Positions 1 through 11,005 are shown, counted from the first letter of the stretch. The stretch is DNA of 49,623 nt from Bradyrhizobium diazoefficiens (GCF_018129965.1 NZ_JAFCKW010000037.1:1-49623); one strand, 5' to 3'. Notes: a model not told the origin generated them from the sequence alone. Numbers and translations are program-made.

Positions 1-73
1 ATCCAGCCAGCATCTTGAATCACAATCCGCCAAAAACCGGAATCCCTCCGATTCAATTTAGCCAGGAAATGCT

Positions 74-724
74 CTAGCGCTTTGCGAGCCCCTTGCCCTG
101 CAGGCGCCACACCAGGAGGTCGATGCGGTCCTGGCCGAAGAACGGCTCGTTCTCGAACACGAAAGTCGGCACGCCCCAATGGCCGGAGGCGGCGTGGTCC
201 TTTTCGTTCTCCACGATCACCTGCTCGTAGCGGTCCGGGTCGGCCGCGATCGCAGCATCCATCACGGCGAGGTCGAAGCCGGCCTTCTCGGCGGCACGCG
301 CGAGGTGGTCGCCCTCGTTCCATCCTGCCACAGAGCCGTCCCACAGCACGGGCGCGATCGCGGCGGTGAAGTCGAGCGAGCGGCCTTCCAGCTGCGCCAT
401 CGCGCCCAGCCGTGTCAGACGGTGGATGTAGGGCTGCTTGGCCGCAACGTCGAGCGTCGTCATGTCCTGCACGATCGGATCGGGTCGCGGAAAGCGGAAC
501 GGAATGCTCTCGTGCTCGGCGACTCGGCGCGAGTCCAGCACGATGTAGCGCGCGAATTGCGGGCTGGCCTTCTTGAAGAAGCCGGGCACGCGGACTGCGA
601 TCGGATAGACCGGCCGCAAATTGACCGCGAGGTCGTACTCCGCGACGAGTTTAAGCGTCTTCGGCAGCGCCAGATAGCTGTACGGACTGCGGAACGAATA
701 GAAGAGATCGACGGACAGCGTCAT
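74..724 (-). CDS. 2-hydroxychromene-2-carboxylate isomerase / DsbA-like (kappa GST) family protein
   Basis: A 216-residue cytosolic protein with the thioredoxin-fold layout of HCCA isomerases and kappa-class glutathione transferases. The N-terminus reads VDLFYSFRSPYSYLA, where the Ser in SFRSPYSY takes the place of the usual glutathione-activating residue, and the C-terminal part contains WGVPTFVFENEPFFGQDR, the cis-Pro loop and dimer region typical of the family. Family members isomerise chromene carboxylates in naphthalene catabolism or reduce substrates with glutathione; no naphthalene genes are nearby, so the substrate is unknown. Its ATG overlaps the stop of the upstream DUF2867 gene by 4 nt (ATGA), so it is the last gene of a translationally coupled trio with the MATE exporter. 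Family assignment is secure, the reaction is not. Confidence 0.85.
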   Translation of the reverse strand: MTLSVDLFYSFRSPYSYLALPKTLKLVAEYDLAVNLRPVYPIAVRVPGFFKKASPQFARYIVLDSRRVAEHESIPFRFPRPDPIVQDMTTLDVAAKQPYIHRLTRLGAMAQLEGRSLDFTAAIAPVLWDGSVAGWNEGDHLARAAEKAGFDLAVMDAAIAADPDRYEQVIVENEKDHAASGHWGVPTFVFENEPFFGQDRIDLLVWRLQGKGLAKR

Positions 725-1209
725 CGTGCCGGCTCCACGATGGATCCCATCATGCTGCGGGCCACGAGCTTGTGGAACGGCGTGATGAGCGTGAGATAGG
801 TCCGTCCGAGCAAATTGTTCGTTTTCACGAGAGTGGTCACGGTGACGTTGCGGATTGTCGCCTCGCCAGCGACATCGACAACGATACGGAAATCAAGATG
901 ATAGTCGTCGAAGCCGGCGACAAGCCGCTCCGGCGTCTCGCTCAGCACCGGAAACAGGCCGATCAGCCCGCCCGGGGCCGGCGCACCCTCGCCCGATGTC
1001 TTCAGCCCGAACGGGCTCACCAGAATGTTGCGCAATCGCGTCAGCGCATCGATCCAGCGCGGTCCGTGCAGCACCATCCGCGTGCAGGCCTCGCGCGCAT
1101 TCACGGCCGCTGCGCCGATATCGACGCGAAACGCGTCGATGAACTGCGCGCCCGCCAGCACCGCGCCGGAATCAACTTCAGGTGTGACTTCTTGGACTGT
1201 CCCGATCAT
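721..1209 (-). CDS. DUF2867 family protein
   Basis: A 162-residue protein starting MIGTVQEVTPEVDSGAV and ending MMGSIVEPAR. The layout (early LAGAQFIDAF, central WIDALTRLRN, late LIGLFPVLSE and FDDYHLDFRI, then a stretch ending HKLVARSMM) matches my memory of DUF2867 proteins, often small ligand-binding-like folds of unknown function. The start at 1209 is chosen because its ATG overlaps the stop of the MATE gene (ATGA at 1206-1209), and the 3' end overlaps the next gene by 4 nt in the same way. No signal peptide or membrane segment is visible. Function unknown; the coupling suggests production together with the exporter and the isomerase. Confidence 0.75.
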   Translation of the reverse strand: MIGTVQEVTPEVDSGAVLAGAQFIDAFRVDIGAAAVNAREACTRMVLHGPRWIDALTRLRNILVSPFGLKTSGEGAPAPGGLIGLFPVLSETPERLVAGFDDYHLDFRIVVDVAGEATIRNVTVTTLVKTNNLLGRTYLTLITPFHKLVARSMMGSIVEPAR

Positions 1210-2600
1210 GGCGCCAATTTGCGCGTCAGCATCCGGAAGCGCAAGACCAGAAATCCGGCATAGACGAACGAGCCGATCGACAGTCCGATCCAGACGCCTA
1301 CGGCACCAAGGCCGGCATGAAAGGCAAGCCACCAGGCGATCGGAAAGCCGACGCACCAATAGCCGATCGCGGCGAATACCAGCGTCATCCTGGTGTCGTT
1401 GATGCCACGCAGCGCGCCGCCCATGATGGTCTGGAGCGCATCGGCGATGAAGAAGGTCGCCCCGACCAGCAGCAATGTCGCGGTCAGCTCGACCGTCGCC
1501 GCATTGGTCTCGTCCCGGCCGAAGAACAGCCGCCCGAGCTCGTAGCGGCCGAGGATGATCGCAACCGTCAGCGCCGAGACGAGCGCGATCCCGAGCACGG
1601 ACGCGACGAGGCCTGCGCGCCGCACCGCGGCGGGATCGTTGCGGCCGAACGCATGGCCGACCCGCACCGTCGCGGCCATGCCGATGCCGAGCGGGACCAT
1701 GAACAGCACGGCCGTGACCTGGAGCGCGATCTGGTGCGCGGCAAGCGCCGTCGTCGAGATCAGTCCCATCAGCAGCGCGGCGGACGAGAACAGGCCATAT
1801 TCCAGCAGCAGGGAAAACGAGATCGGCGCACCGATTGCGACCAGCCGCCGCATTAGCGGCCAGTCGATCCGCCACAGGCGCGCAAGCGGCTGGTAATCGG
1901 CAAACGGCTTCCGCCATGCGGTGATCGCCAGCGCGGCGAGAAAGGTGCCGAGATTGACCAGTGTTGTCGCAAGCCCAGCGCCGAACAGGCCGAGCTCCGG
2001 CAGGCCGAACAGGCCGTGGATCAGCACATAGACGAGTGCGGCATTGACGGGGATCGCCGCCAGGGTGATCCACAGCGGCGCCTGTGGCCGGTTCACCGCG
2101 CTCATAACGCTGCGCAGCGCGATGAAGCCGAGCGCCGGCGCGATGCCCCAGGCAAGCCCGTTCAGATAGTGCTGGGCGAGCGCGGCGGAGTGCGGCGCCT
2201 GGCCGAGCGCAATCAGGATCGTTTCGCCGTAGAGTGGTGAGGCCATCATCGGCAGCGAGATCAGCAGCGAGATCCACAGGCCGGTGCGCAAGGCGTGTCG
2301 AAGCCGTTTGACGTCGCCCGCGCCAAAAGCCTGCGCGGCCAGCGGCGACACGGCGGTCACCAGTCCGAGCCCGAAGGTGAAACTGACGAAATAGATCGTG
2401 TGCGCCAGCGCGGCTGCCGCGACCGCGCTCTCGCCGAGGTGGCCGATCATCGCAAGATCGGTGGTGATCATCGCGATCTGCCCGAGTTGCGTCAGCATCA
2501 TCGGCACGGCCAGCCGCAGCGTCAGGGCGAACTCCTCGGCGAGATGATTTGGCGGCACGCCGGCGCGCGGCTGCGATTGATGTCGGGCGGTGTCGAGCAT
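1206..2600 (-). CDS. MATE family efflux transporter (NorM-like)
   Basis: A 464-residue integral membrane protein with about 12 hydrophobic segments in two similar halves, as in multidrug and toxin extrusion antiporters. Near the N-terminus it has LRLAVPMMLTQLGQIAMITT, the characteristic first helix of NorM-type proteins, and the second half repeats the pattern (RRLVAIGAPISFSLLLEYG). Such proteins export cationic drugs, dyes or secondary metabolites in exchange for Na+ or H+. It is the first gene of an overlapping trio with DUF2867 and the DsbA-like isomerase. The next upstream DNA (2601-2810) is palindromic repeat sequence, so the promoter should lie in or beside it. The family is clear; the substrate cannot be read from sequence. 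Confidence 0.93.
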   Translation of the reverse strand: MLDTARHQSQPRAGVPPNHLAEEFALTLRLAVPMMLTQLGQIAMITTDLAMIGHLGESAVAAAALAHTIYFVSFTFGLGLVTAVSPLAAQAFGAGDVKRLRHALRTGLWISLLISLPMMASPLYGETILIALGQAPHSAALAQHYLNGLAWGIAPALGFIALRSVMSAVNRPQAPLWITLAAIPVNAALVYVLIHGLFGLPELGLFGAGLATTLVNLGTFLAALAITAWRKPFADYQPLARLWRIDWPLMRRLVAIGAPISFSLLLEYGLFSSAALLMGLISTTALAAHQIALQVTAVLFMVPLGIGMAATVRVGHAFGRNDPAAVRRAGLVASVLGIALVSALTVAIILGRYELGRLFFGRDETNAATVELTATLLLVGATFFIADALQTIMGGALRGINDTRMTLVFAAIGYWCVGFPIAWWLAFHAGLGAVGVWIGLSIGSFVYAGFLVLRFRMLTRKLAP

Positions 2601-2650
2601 GGCGGGTCATTAGCACGCTAGCGCGACGAAAACATGGCCTCGGTTTTCTC

Positions 2651-2799
2651 ACCCTCTCCCCTTGTGGGAGAGGGTGGCTCGCCGCGCTAGCGGCGAGACG
2701 GGTGAGGGGTTCTTTCCGCGAGTCCAATTCTCACCGTATTCTCGGAGAGAACCGCTCATCCGGCGCTTCGCGCCACCTTCTCCCGCAAGGGGAGAAGGA
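2651..2799. repeat. Intergenic palindromic repeat (CACCCTCTCCC family)
   Basis: Composite of hairpins filling the MATE-murA gap: an inverted repeat at 2651-2675 (ACCCTCTCCC facing GGGAGAGGGT), a second at 2678-2697 (CTCGCCGC / GCGGCGAG), and a related half near 2772-2799 (CCTTCTCCCGCAAGGGGAG). Shorter relatives occur at 20437-20460 and 49401-49422. No reading frame in it resembles a protein. Such elements are dispersed REP-like repeats; a role in transcript ends is possible. Confidence 0.75.
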
Positions 2800-2810
2800 A
2801 GAAAAGCAGA

Positions 2811-4106
2811 TCAGCTCGTCCGTTCCGGCACGCGCTTGATCTTCGCGCCCAGCGCATTGAGCCGCTCCTCGATGCGTTCGTAGCCGCGCTCGATCTGGTC
2901 GGCGTTGTTGATGGTGGAGGTGCCCTCGGCGCAGACGGCCGCGAGCAGCATCGCCATGCCGGCGCGGATGTCGGGCGAGGTCAGGGTCGCACCATGCAGG
3001 CGGCTCGGACCTGCGATGATCGCGCGATGCGGATCGCACAGCACGATGCGCGCGCCCATCGCGATCAGCTTGTCGACGAAGAACATCCGCGATTCGAACA
3101 TCTTCTCGAACATCAGGATCACGCCCTCGCATTGCGTGGCGGTGACGATCGCGATCGACATCAGGTCGGCGGGGAATGCCGGCCAGGGCTGATCCTCGAG
3201 CTTCGGCACATGGCCGCCGAAATCGTCCTGGATCTTCATCGTCTGGTTCGAGGGCACGATCAGATCGTCGCCCTCGACGCGGCAGACGATGCCGAGCCGC
3301 TCGAAGCCCATGCGGATCGAGCGCAGATGCTCGACGCCGGCGCGTGTGATGCGAAGCGGCGAACGCGTCACGGCGGCAAGCCCGATCAGCGAGCCGACCT
3401 CGATATGGTCGGGCTGGATCCGGTAGCTCGTGCCGCCCAGCGTCGCCGGCCCGTGCACGATCATGGTATTGGTGCCGATGCCCTCGATCTTCGCGCCGAG
3501 CGCGACGAGGAAATTGGCGAGGTCCTGCACATGCGGTTCGGAGGCGGCGTTGCGCAAATAGGTGACGCCGTCGGCGGCGACGGCCGCGACCAGCGCGTTC
3601 TCGGTCGCGGTGACGCTCGGCTCGTCCAGGAACACATCGGCTCCGGCCAGCTTGGCCGCGCGGAATTCGAGCCGGTCGGTCGCCGTGACCTTGGCGCCCA
3701 GCTGTTCGAGCGCGAGCACATGGGTGTCGAGCCGGCGGCGGCCGATGACGTCGCCGCCGGGCGGTGGCAGCATCACCTCGCCGCAGCGGGCGAGCAGGGG
3801 GCCGGCGAGCAGGATCGAGGCGCGGATGCGCACGCAGAGCTCCGGATCGAGGTCGGCGGCGCGGATGCTCCTGGCGTGGATCTGGAGCGTATTGCGGGCG
3901 GTCCACTCCGCCGCCGCGCCGACCGAACGGATCAGCTCGACCAGCGTCTCGGTGTCGCGGATCCGCGGCACGTTCTCCAGCGTCACCGGGTGCTCGGTGA
4001 GCAGGGCAGCCGCGATGATCGGCAGCGCCGAATTCTTGTTGCCGGACGGCTCGATCGATCCGGACAGCCGGTGGCCGCCCTCGACGATGTACTGGATGGG
4101 CGCCAC
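2811..4106 (-). CDS. murA: UDP-N-acetylglucosamine 1-carboxyvinyltransferase homologue with Asp at the catalytic Cys position
   Basis: A 431-residue enolpyruvyl transferase. It should transfer enolpyruvate from PEP to UDP-GlcNAc, the first committed step of peptidoglycan synthesis. Conserved residues seen: Lys in SGNKNSALPI, Arg in IGRRRLDTH, catalytic Asp in FPADLM, Arg in ESRMFFVDKL and Arg in DIRAGMAMLL. The residue matching E. coli Cys115 is Asp119 (PPPGGDVIGRRR, codon at 3750-3752). That substitution is known in naturally fosfomycin-insensitive enzymes. GTG at 4106 is chosen because the protein then begins VAPIQYIVEGGHRLSGSI, the normal family start; the ATG at 4184 would add 26 unlikely residues. 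The loop resembles actinobacterial-type MurA proteins as I remember them, so this may be a second copy rather than the housekeeping one. Family certain, role as main MurA uncertain. Confidence 0.92.
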   Translation of the reverse strand: MAPIQYIVEGGHRLSGSIEPSGNKNSALPIIAAALLTEHPVTLENVPRIRDTETLVELIRSVGAAAEWTARNTLQIHARSIRAADLDPELCVRIRASILLAGPLLARCGEVMLPPPGGDVIGRRRLDTHVLALEQLGAKVTATDRLEFRAAKLAGADVFLDEPSVTATENALVAAVAADGVTYLRNAASEPHVQDLANFLVALGAKIEGIGTNTMIVHGPATLGGTSYRIQPDHIEVGSLIGLAAVTRSPLRITRAGVEHLRSIRMGFERLGIVCRVEGDDLIVPSNQTMKIQDDFGGHVPKLEDQPWPAFPADLMSIAIVTATQCEGVILMFEKMFESRMFFVDKLIAMGARIVLCDPHRAIIAGPSRLHGATLTSPDIRAGMAMLLAAVCAEGTSTINNADQIERGYERIEERLNALGAKIKRVPERTS

Positions 4107-4445
4107 TGAGGTCTCTCGCTGTCCTGTTTCGGTTTGGCGGCTGCTCTGAAGGCGGAAACTACAGAGAATTGAGCGGGGTAGCAATTCCGCCCCTAGCGCG
4201 GCCCAGGGCCTCCCAAGGGCTCGGAACAGGGCCGCCGGACTGGCGTTTAGAACAAGCCGAGGATGTTCGCCACCCCATAAAGCATCACGCTCGGTACACC
4301 TATGAAGAGATCCCGGTGGCGACGGCGCCGCCCCCAGGCGCGGCCGCCTCCTTCCAGTTGCCGGAAGGGATCATCACAGCCGAACATGGACAGGACAGTG
4401 AAACTGTCACGTCACTTCGAGGTCCCCCAGGGATGAGGCCAACGC
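4107..4445. other. Intergenic region between divergent murA and DUF4174 genes
   Basis: About 340 bp between two divergently transcribed genes, so it should hold both promoters. I see no convincing gene and no strong repeat. GAGG at 4435-4438 is a plausible ribosome binding site for the DUF4174 gene at 4446. Confidence 0.6.
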
Positions 4446-4850
4446 ATGCGGCGACGATATTTTGCGATCCTGTTTCTGATCGGGATGATTACGATGGGCC
4501 ACGAAGGCAACGCGTCGCCGCTTGACGAATTCCACTGGCAGAAAAGGGTTCTTGTCGTCGTCGCGCCCCCTGGCGATGTCGCGGCCGCCGCGCAGCGGCA
4601 GATATTTGAAGCGTCCGCCGAGGGCATGTCAGAGCGCGCGATCGTTCTCCTGGAGGCGCGCGACGACAGCGAGCGGTCCCGGCAGCTTCGCGCGCGGCTG
4701 TCCGCGGACAGCCGGCGCTTTCAGGTTTTCCTGGTCGGCAAGGACGGCCACACGGCGGTGTCCTCGTTGAGGCCGCTGTCCGCCGCCGAACTGTTCGCGC
4801 GCGTCGACGCCATGCCGATGCGGCGGGACGAGATGCGGCGGGGGCGATAG
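4446..4850 (+). CDS. DUF4174 domain secreted protein
   Basis: A 134-residue protein with a cleavable signal sequence (MRRRYFAILFLIGMITMGHEGNA, about residues 1-23), then SPLDEFHWQKRVLVVVAP, the typical opening of DUF4174. The mature part is thioredoxin-like in outline (a beta strand RVLVVV, then FQVFLVGKDGHTAV, where GKDG precedes a strand) and has no cysteine, so a redox role is unlikely. The family is of unknown function and probably periplasmic. ATG at 4446 has GAGG 7 nt upstream. It lies 30 nt upstream of the YfcE-type phosphatase on the same strand and may share its transcript. Confidence 0.82.
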   Translation: MRRRYFAILFLIGMITMGHEGNASPLDEFHWQKRVLVVVAPPGDVAAAAQRQIFEASAEGMSERAIVLLEARDDSERSRQLRARLSADSRRFQVFLVGKDGHTAVSSLRPLSAAELFARVDAMPMRRDEMRRGR

Positions 4851-4880
4851 TCGTATGCAGTCCGCTAGCTGTCGCAGCCG

Positions 4881-5348
4881 ATGATGTTCAGGATCGGCAT
4901 CATCTCCGATACGCACGGCCTGTTGCGGCCCGAGGCGGAACGCCGTCTCGCGGGGGTCGATCACATCATTCACGGCGGCGATATCGGCGACCCCGGCATC
5001 ATCGTCGCGCTGGCCCGGATTGCACCGGTGACCGCGATCAGGGGCAATGTCGATCGGGCCGGCTGGGCGCGCGACTACGCCGAGACCGCGCTGGTCTGCC
5101 TCGCCGATCGGTCCATCTACGTCGTGCATGATCTCAAGACATTGCAAATCGACGCCGTCGCGCGCGGCATCGACGTGGTTGTCTCCGGCCATTCGCATGT
5201 GCCGAAGGTCGAGATGGTTGGCAGTGTGCTCTATCTCAACCCCGGCAGCGCAGGCCGGCGGCGATTCAAGCTGCCGATCACGCTCGCAACGCTCGACATC
5301 ACGCCCGGTGGGCTACATCCGGTCATTCATGACCTCGGTGAAAGCTGA
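4881..5348 (+). CDS. YfcE/MJ0936-type metallophosphoesterase
   Basis: A 155-residue calcineurin-like phosphoesterase with the compact family motif set: DTHG (SDTHGLLR), GD (IHGGDIGD), GN (IRGNVDR) and GHSH (VVSGHSHVPK), followed by NPGSAG. These residues bind two metal ions. Relatives hydrolyse phosphodiesters such as artificial substrates or cyclic nucleotides, but physiological substrates are poorly known. Length is normal for the family. The 3' end overlaps the convergent RNA ligase-like gene by 22 nt (5327-5348). Family assignment is firm, biological role unknown. Confidence 0.9.
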   Translation: MMFRIGIISDTHGLLRPEAERRLAGVDHIIHGGDIGDPGIIVALARIAPVTAIRGNVDRAGWARDYAETALVCLADRSIYVVHDLKTLQIDAVARGIDVVVSGHSHVPKVEMVGSVLYLNPGSAGRRRFKLPITLATLDITPGGLHPVIHDLGES

Positions 5349-5845
5349 AACCCGTCGCCGAAGGCGATGCGCTCCGCCAGTCTCCAGGGACCGCCGAGAT
5401 ACTCCCAGATCAGCAGCCCCGTCGCCGCTCCAGCGCGTTCGGTGAAGCCATCCTGCAGCGTTTGGTGGAGGTGCCGGGCGGTCTCCGCCGGCGCCTTGTT
5501 CTGGATCGTGACATGCGGCCTCCATGGCTGACTGTCCTGCCGCGACAGCTCGCCAAGCGAAGCCCGCGCCCCCTTGCGGAGCCGTTCGAGCTCATCGGAC
5601 TGGACGTGGAGTGCGACACCGAAGCCGAGAAAGACGACACGGTCGAAGCAGAGCGGAACGGGAGATCGAGGCATATCGAGCGACCGCAGCGCCGCCAGTT
5701 GAGCGGGCGACAGGCGATGGAACATCGTCAAATGCGCCGGCAGCATGTTGCGCTCGGGCGGGAAGTGCCGGCGGCGCAGAGCGTCGAGCCAGGCGAAGCT
5801 CTCGCCGTCCATCTCCGCCGTGAGGATGAAGGTCGGCTCCATCAT
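5327..5845 (-). CDS. 2'-5' RNA ligase / cyclic phosphodiesterase-like protein
   Basis: A 172-residue protein of the 2H phosphoesterase superfamily. Two H-x-T motifs are present, HLT in MLPAHLTMFHRL (about residue 40) and HVT in WRPHVTIQNKAP (about residue 124), spaced as in ThpR-like proteins that open 2',3'-cyclic phosphates or join tRNA halves with a 2'-5' bond. Tandem ATGs at 5845 and 5842 follow the dinB stop by 2 nt, so translation is very likely coupled to dinB. The long open frame running upstream in this frame is inside dinB and is not part of the protein. The protein is a little shorter than E. coli ThpR-type enzymes. Superfamily is secure; substrate is not. Confidence 0.85.
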   Translation of the reverse strand: MMEPTFILTAEMDGESFAWLDALRRRHFPPERNMLPAHLTMFHRLSPAQLAALRSLDMPRSPVPLCFDRVVFLGFGVALHVQSDELERLRKGARASLGELSRQDSQPWRPHVTIQNKAPAETARHLHQTLQDGFTERAGAATGLLIWEYLGGPWRLAERIAFGDGFQLSPRS

Positions 5846-5847
5846 CG

Positions 5848-6951
5848 TCAGATCGGCAGTCCGAGTTGCGCCTCGTCCTCGTCGTCGCCCTGCAGCGAGG
5901 AGAGCGAGACACCCAGCAGCCGCACCGGCTTGCGAACCGGCATCTCGTTCTGAAGCAGGGCCACGGACAGCCGCTCGAGATCGTCCCGGCTCGCGACCGC
6001 GACGGGAACGGACCGGCTGCGGGTGATGATTTGGAAGTCGTTGAACTTGACCTTCAGCGTCACGGTGCGGCCGCGCGAACCCTTGTCCGCGCAATGCCGC
6101 CACACCTTGTCGATCAGCGGCTGCAGTTCGGCGGCCATGGCGTCGAATGCGGTGAGGTCCTGCGAGAATGTCGTTTCGGCGCCGACCGACTTGCGGATCC
6201 GGCTGGCGCGCACCTCGCGGTGGTCGACGCCGCGCGAGATCCAGTAATAATACGCGCCGGATTTGCCGAAGTTCGCCTGCATGAACTCCAGCGTCTGGTT
6301 TCGCATGTCCAGCCCCGTGAAGATGCCAAGCGCGTTCATGCGTGCGCTGGTCGCGGGACCGATGCCGTGGAATTTGCCGACAGGCAGGGTCTCGACGAAG
6401 GCCGGTCCCGTCTCCGGCGTAATGACGTACTGGCCGTTCGGCTTGCGATGGTCCGAGGCGAGCTTGGCCAGGAACTTGTTGTAGGAGATGCCCGCGGAGG
6501 CGTTGAGCCCGGTCACCTCCTTGATGCGGGCGCGGATCGCCAGAGCAACGTCCCGGGCAAGCGGTATCTGCTGCAGATTCTCTGTGACGTCGAGATAGGC
6601 CTCGTCCAGCGACAGGGGCTCGATGACCGGCGTATGCTCGGCGAAGATCTCGCGGATCTGCTGCGAGACCGCCTTGTAGACCTCGAAGCGCGGCTTCACG
6701 AAGATCAGGTCGGGGCATTGCCGCTTCGCGGTGACCGACGGCATCGCCGAGCGCACGCCGAACTTTCTGGCTTCGTAACTGGCCGCCGCCACCACGCCGC
6801 GCTCGCGGGATCCGCCGACGGCGACCGGCTTGCCGCGCAGATCCGGATTGTCGCGCTGCTCCACCGATGCGTAGAAGGCATCCATGTCGACATGGATGAT
6901 CTTGCGCTGGCGAGGCGAAGAGCCGGTCTGGGCATCGGCATCATCGGTCAC
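5848..6951 (-). CDS. dinB: DNA polymerase IV (Y-family translesion polymerase)
   Basis: A 367-residue Y-family polymerase. Catalytic carboxylates are seen in IIHVDMDAFYASVEQRDNP near the N-terminus and SLDEAYLDVT; the fingers part KPVAVGG, the thumb region PVGKFHGIGPATSARM (helix-hairpin-helix) and the little finger domain ending LGVSLSSLQ follow. The last residues, QLGLPI, fit the beta-clamp binding motif, so the protein can be recruited to DnaN, encoded about 4.4 kb away. It performs error-prone synthesis past lesions. It lies 78 nt downstream of gyrB on the same strand, with an RNA ligase-like gene only 2 nt after it. No obvious SOS box was found in the gap, though it is short and I did not score it formally. 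Confidence 0.96.
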   Translation of the reverse strand: MTDDADAQTGSSPRQRKIIHVDMDAFYASVEQRDNPDLRGKPVAVGGSRERGVVAAASYEARKFGVRSAMPSVTAKRQCPDLIFVKPRFEVYKAVSQQIREIFAEHTPVIEPLSLDEAYLDVTENLQQIPLARDVALAIRARIKEVTGLNASAGISYNKFLAKLASDHRKPNGQYVITPETGPAFVETLPVGKFHGIGPATSARMNALGIFTGLDMRNQTLEFMQANFGKSGAYYYWISRGVDHREVRASRIRKSVGAETTFSQDLTAFDAMAAELQPLIDKVWRHCADKGSRGRTVTLKVKFNDFQIITRSRSVPVAVASRDDLERLSVALLQNEMPVRKPVRLLGVSLSSLQGDDEDEAQLGLPI

Positions 6952-7029
6952 GAAGCATGCCTCCAGACGAATTCTCCCCGAGGCCGCAGGCCCGATGGGT
7001 CGTCGTGGCGACGCGATACCGGACGAGGC

Positions 7030-9465
<2,436 letters not shown>

Positions 9466-9857
9466 GAGAGGCCTTCGAGATGTCGCCCGAATCAGCCGCG
9501 CAAAAGGCGCTGATTTGCAGGCTATTTGTGCCATGAAAGACCGCTTGCGCCTAGCGCAAAGTATCCTCCGGCAACCCTTTGATGAAATAGGGGTTTTTTG
9601 CCGGTTTTCAAGGCGTCCGGAAGCCGGATTTGGGCGCCGCGAAAAGGCCGATTCGCAAGCCTGTTTGGGATCGCTCGAAGGCTCGCATTTTGGGGCGCCG
9701 GCGGATGGCCCCGAGGTGCTCCCGCCGCCCCGGAGCGGCGCGGGTTCCATACAGCTGGAGCGGCTTCCATGCCTCGCCGCCGCGCCCGACCGTGAGATCC
9801 CAACCATCGCCGTCGGCGCGGCCTCTGGCCACTCGTCGTGAAGAGAATAGGGCAGGT
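9466..9857. other. Intergenic region recF-gyrB
   Basis: A 392-bp non-coding gap between recF and gyrB. It is expected to carry the gyrB promoter; gyrase promoters are often supercoiling-sensitive, but no element can be assigned with confidence by eye. Open frames here are short and lack protein-like composition. No palindromic repeat of the families seen elsewhere in the window is present. Confidence 0.55.
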
Positions 9858-10997
9858 TCAATGGCGGCGGTGAGAGACCCGTCCGCTCTCCACGTCGAAA
9901 ACCTCGCCTCCGGCGCCGATCTCGGTGAAGGCGGCCGGGTCTGCGCCGGTCAGCCACACTTGCGCACCGAGCTTGCGCAACTCGTCGAACAGCGCGGCGC
10001 GCCGGTTCGGATCGAGATGGGCAACGACCTCGTCGAGCAGCAGCAGCGGGACGATGCCGGTCATCTCCGCGACCAGCGTTGCATGCGCCAGCACGAGCCC
10101 GATCAGCAGCGCCTTCTGCTCGCCGGTCGAGGCATCGCGCGCCGGCATGCTCTTCGGCGCGTAGATGACCTGGAGGTCGGTGAGATGCGGGCCGTCGGTG
10201 GTCCGGCCCGCGATGGCATCGCGCGGCCGGTTGTCGCGCAGGATCTGGCGGTAGCGGTCCTCGACCGAGGTCGCGGTCTCGCTCAGCAGCGCGTTCTCCA
10301 TCCAGCCGTCGAGCGCGATCTGCGCCGACGGAAAGGCCGAGGCCTGCGCGCGCGCATTGAGCATGCCGGTCAGCCGCGCCGCGGTCTGGCCGCGGGTTGC
10401 GGCGACCGCGACCGCAAGCTCGGCGGTCTCGCGCTCGATCGCGTCGCACCAATGGTCGTCGTAATTGCGGGTCTCCAGCAGGCGGTTGCGCGAGCGCAGC
10501 GAGCGTTCGAGTGCGGAAATGCGGCTGGAATGCTCGCTGTCGATGGCGAGCACCAGGCGGTCGAAGAAGCGCCGCCGTTCGGAGCCTGCACCCATGAACA
10601 GCCCGTCCATCGCCGGCGTCAGCCACACCATGCGGATATGGTCGCCAAAGGCGTTGGCCGAATTCACCGGTTCGCGGTCGATGCGGCAGCGCCGGCTCAC
10701 CGCGCTGTCGGCCCGGGGCGCGTCGATGCCGGTGCCGAGCGTGGCGAGCCCCAATGCGCCCTCGACCTGCGCGGAGACCGCCCAGGAGCCGTCGCCCTGG
10801 TTGTCGGCGACGTCTTCCAGCGTGGCGCGCCGCAGGCCGCGGCCCGGCGACAGAAAGGAGATCGCCTCGATGCAATTGGTCTTGCCCGCCCCGTTCGGCC
10901 CGACCAGCGCCACCATGTCGGCCGCCGTCTCGAGCCCCGCCGCCCGGTAATTGCGAAAATGCGTCAACGTCAGGCGATGAATGCGGGAGGGGGTCAT
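9858..10997 (-). CDS. recF: DNA replication and repair protein RecF
   Basis: A 379-residue SMC-like ATPase. It starts MTPSRIHRLTLTHFRNYRAA, the typical RecF opening, with Walker A GPNGAGKTN at about residues 33-41, the ABC-type signature STGEQKALLIGL and Walker B LLLLDEVVAHLD near the C-terminus. RecF with RecO and RecR loads RecA at single-strand gaps behind stalled forks. The ATG at 10997 is separated from the repeat-framed GIY-YIG gene by a short spacer. Gene order dnaN-recF-gyrB is the ancestral one apart from that insertion. Confidence 0.97.
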   Translation of the reverse strand: MTPSRIHRLTLTHFRNYRAAGLETAADMVALVGPNGAGKTNCIEAISFLSPGRGLRRATLEDVADNQGDGSWAVSAQVEGALGLATLGTGIDAPRADSAVSRRCRIDREPVNSANAFGDHIRMVWLTPAMDGLFMGAGSERRRFFDRLVLAIDSEHSSRISALERSLRSRNRLLETRNYDDHWCDAIERETAELAVAVAATRGQTAARLTGMLNARAQASAFPSAQIALDGWMENALLSETATSVEDRYRQILRDNRPRDAIAGRTTDGPHLTDLQVIYAPKSMPARDASTGEQKALLIGLVLAHATLVAEMTGIVPLLLLDEVVAHLDPNRRAALFDELRKLGAQVWLTGADPAAFTEIGAGGEVFDVESGRVSHRRH

Positions 10998-11005
10998 ATC
11001 ACTCT

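Noticed and set aside
9466..10875. Extension of gyrB far upstream in the same frame
   Set aside because: The extra part reads through recF in another frame and shows no gyrase similarity; the start at 9465 fits the family length.
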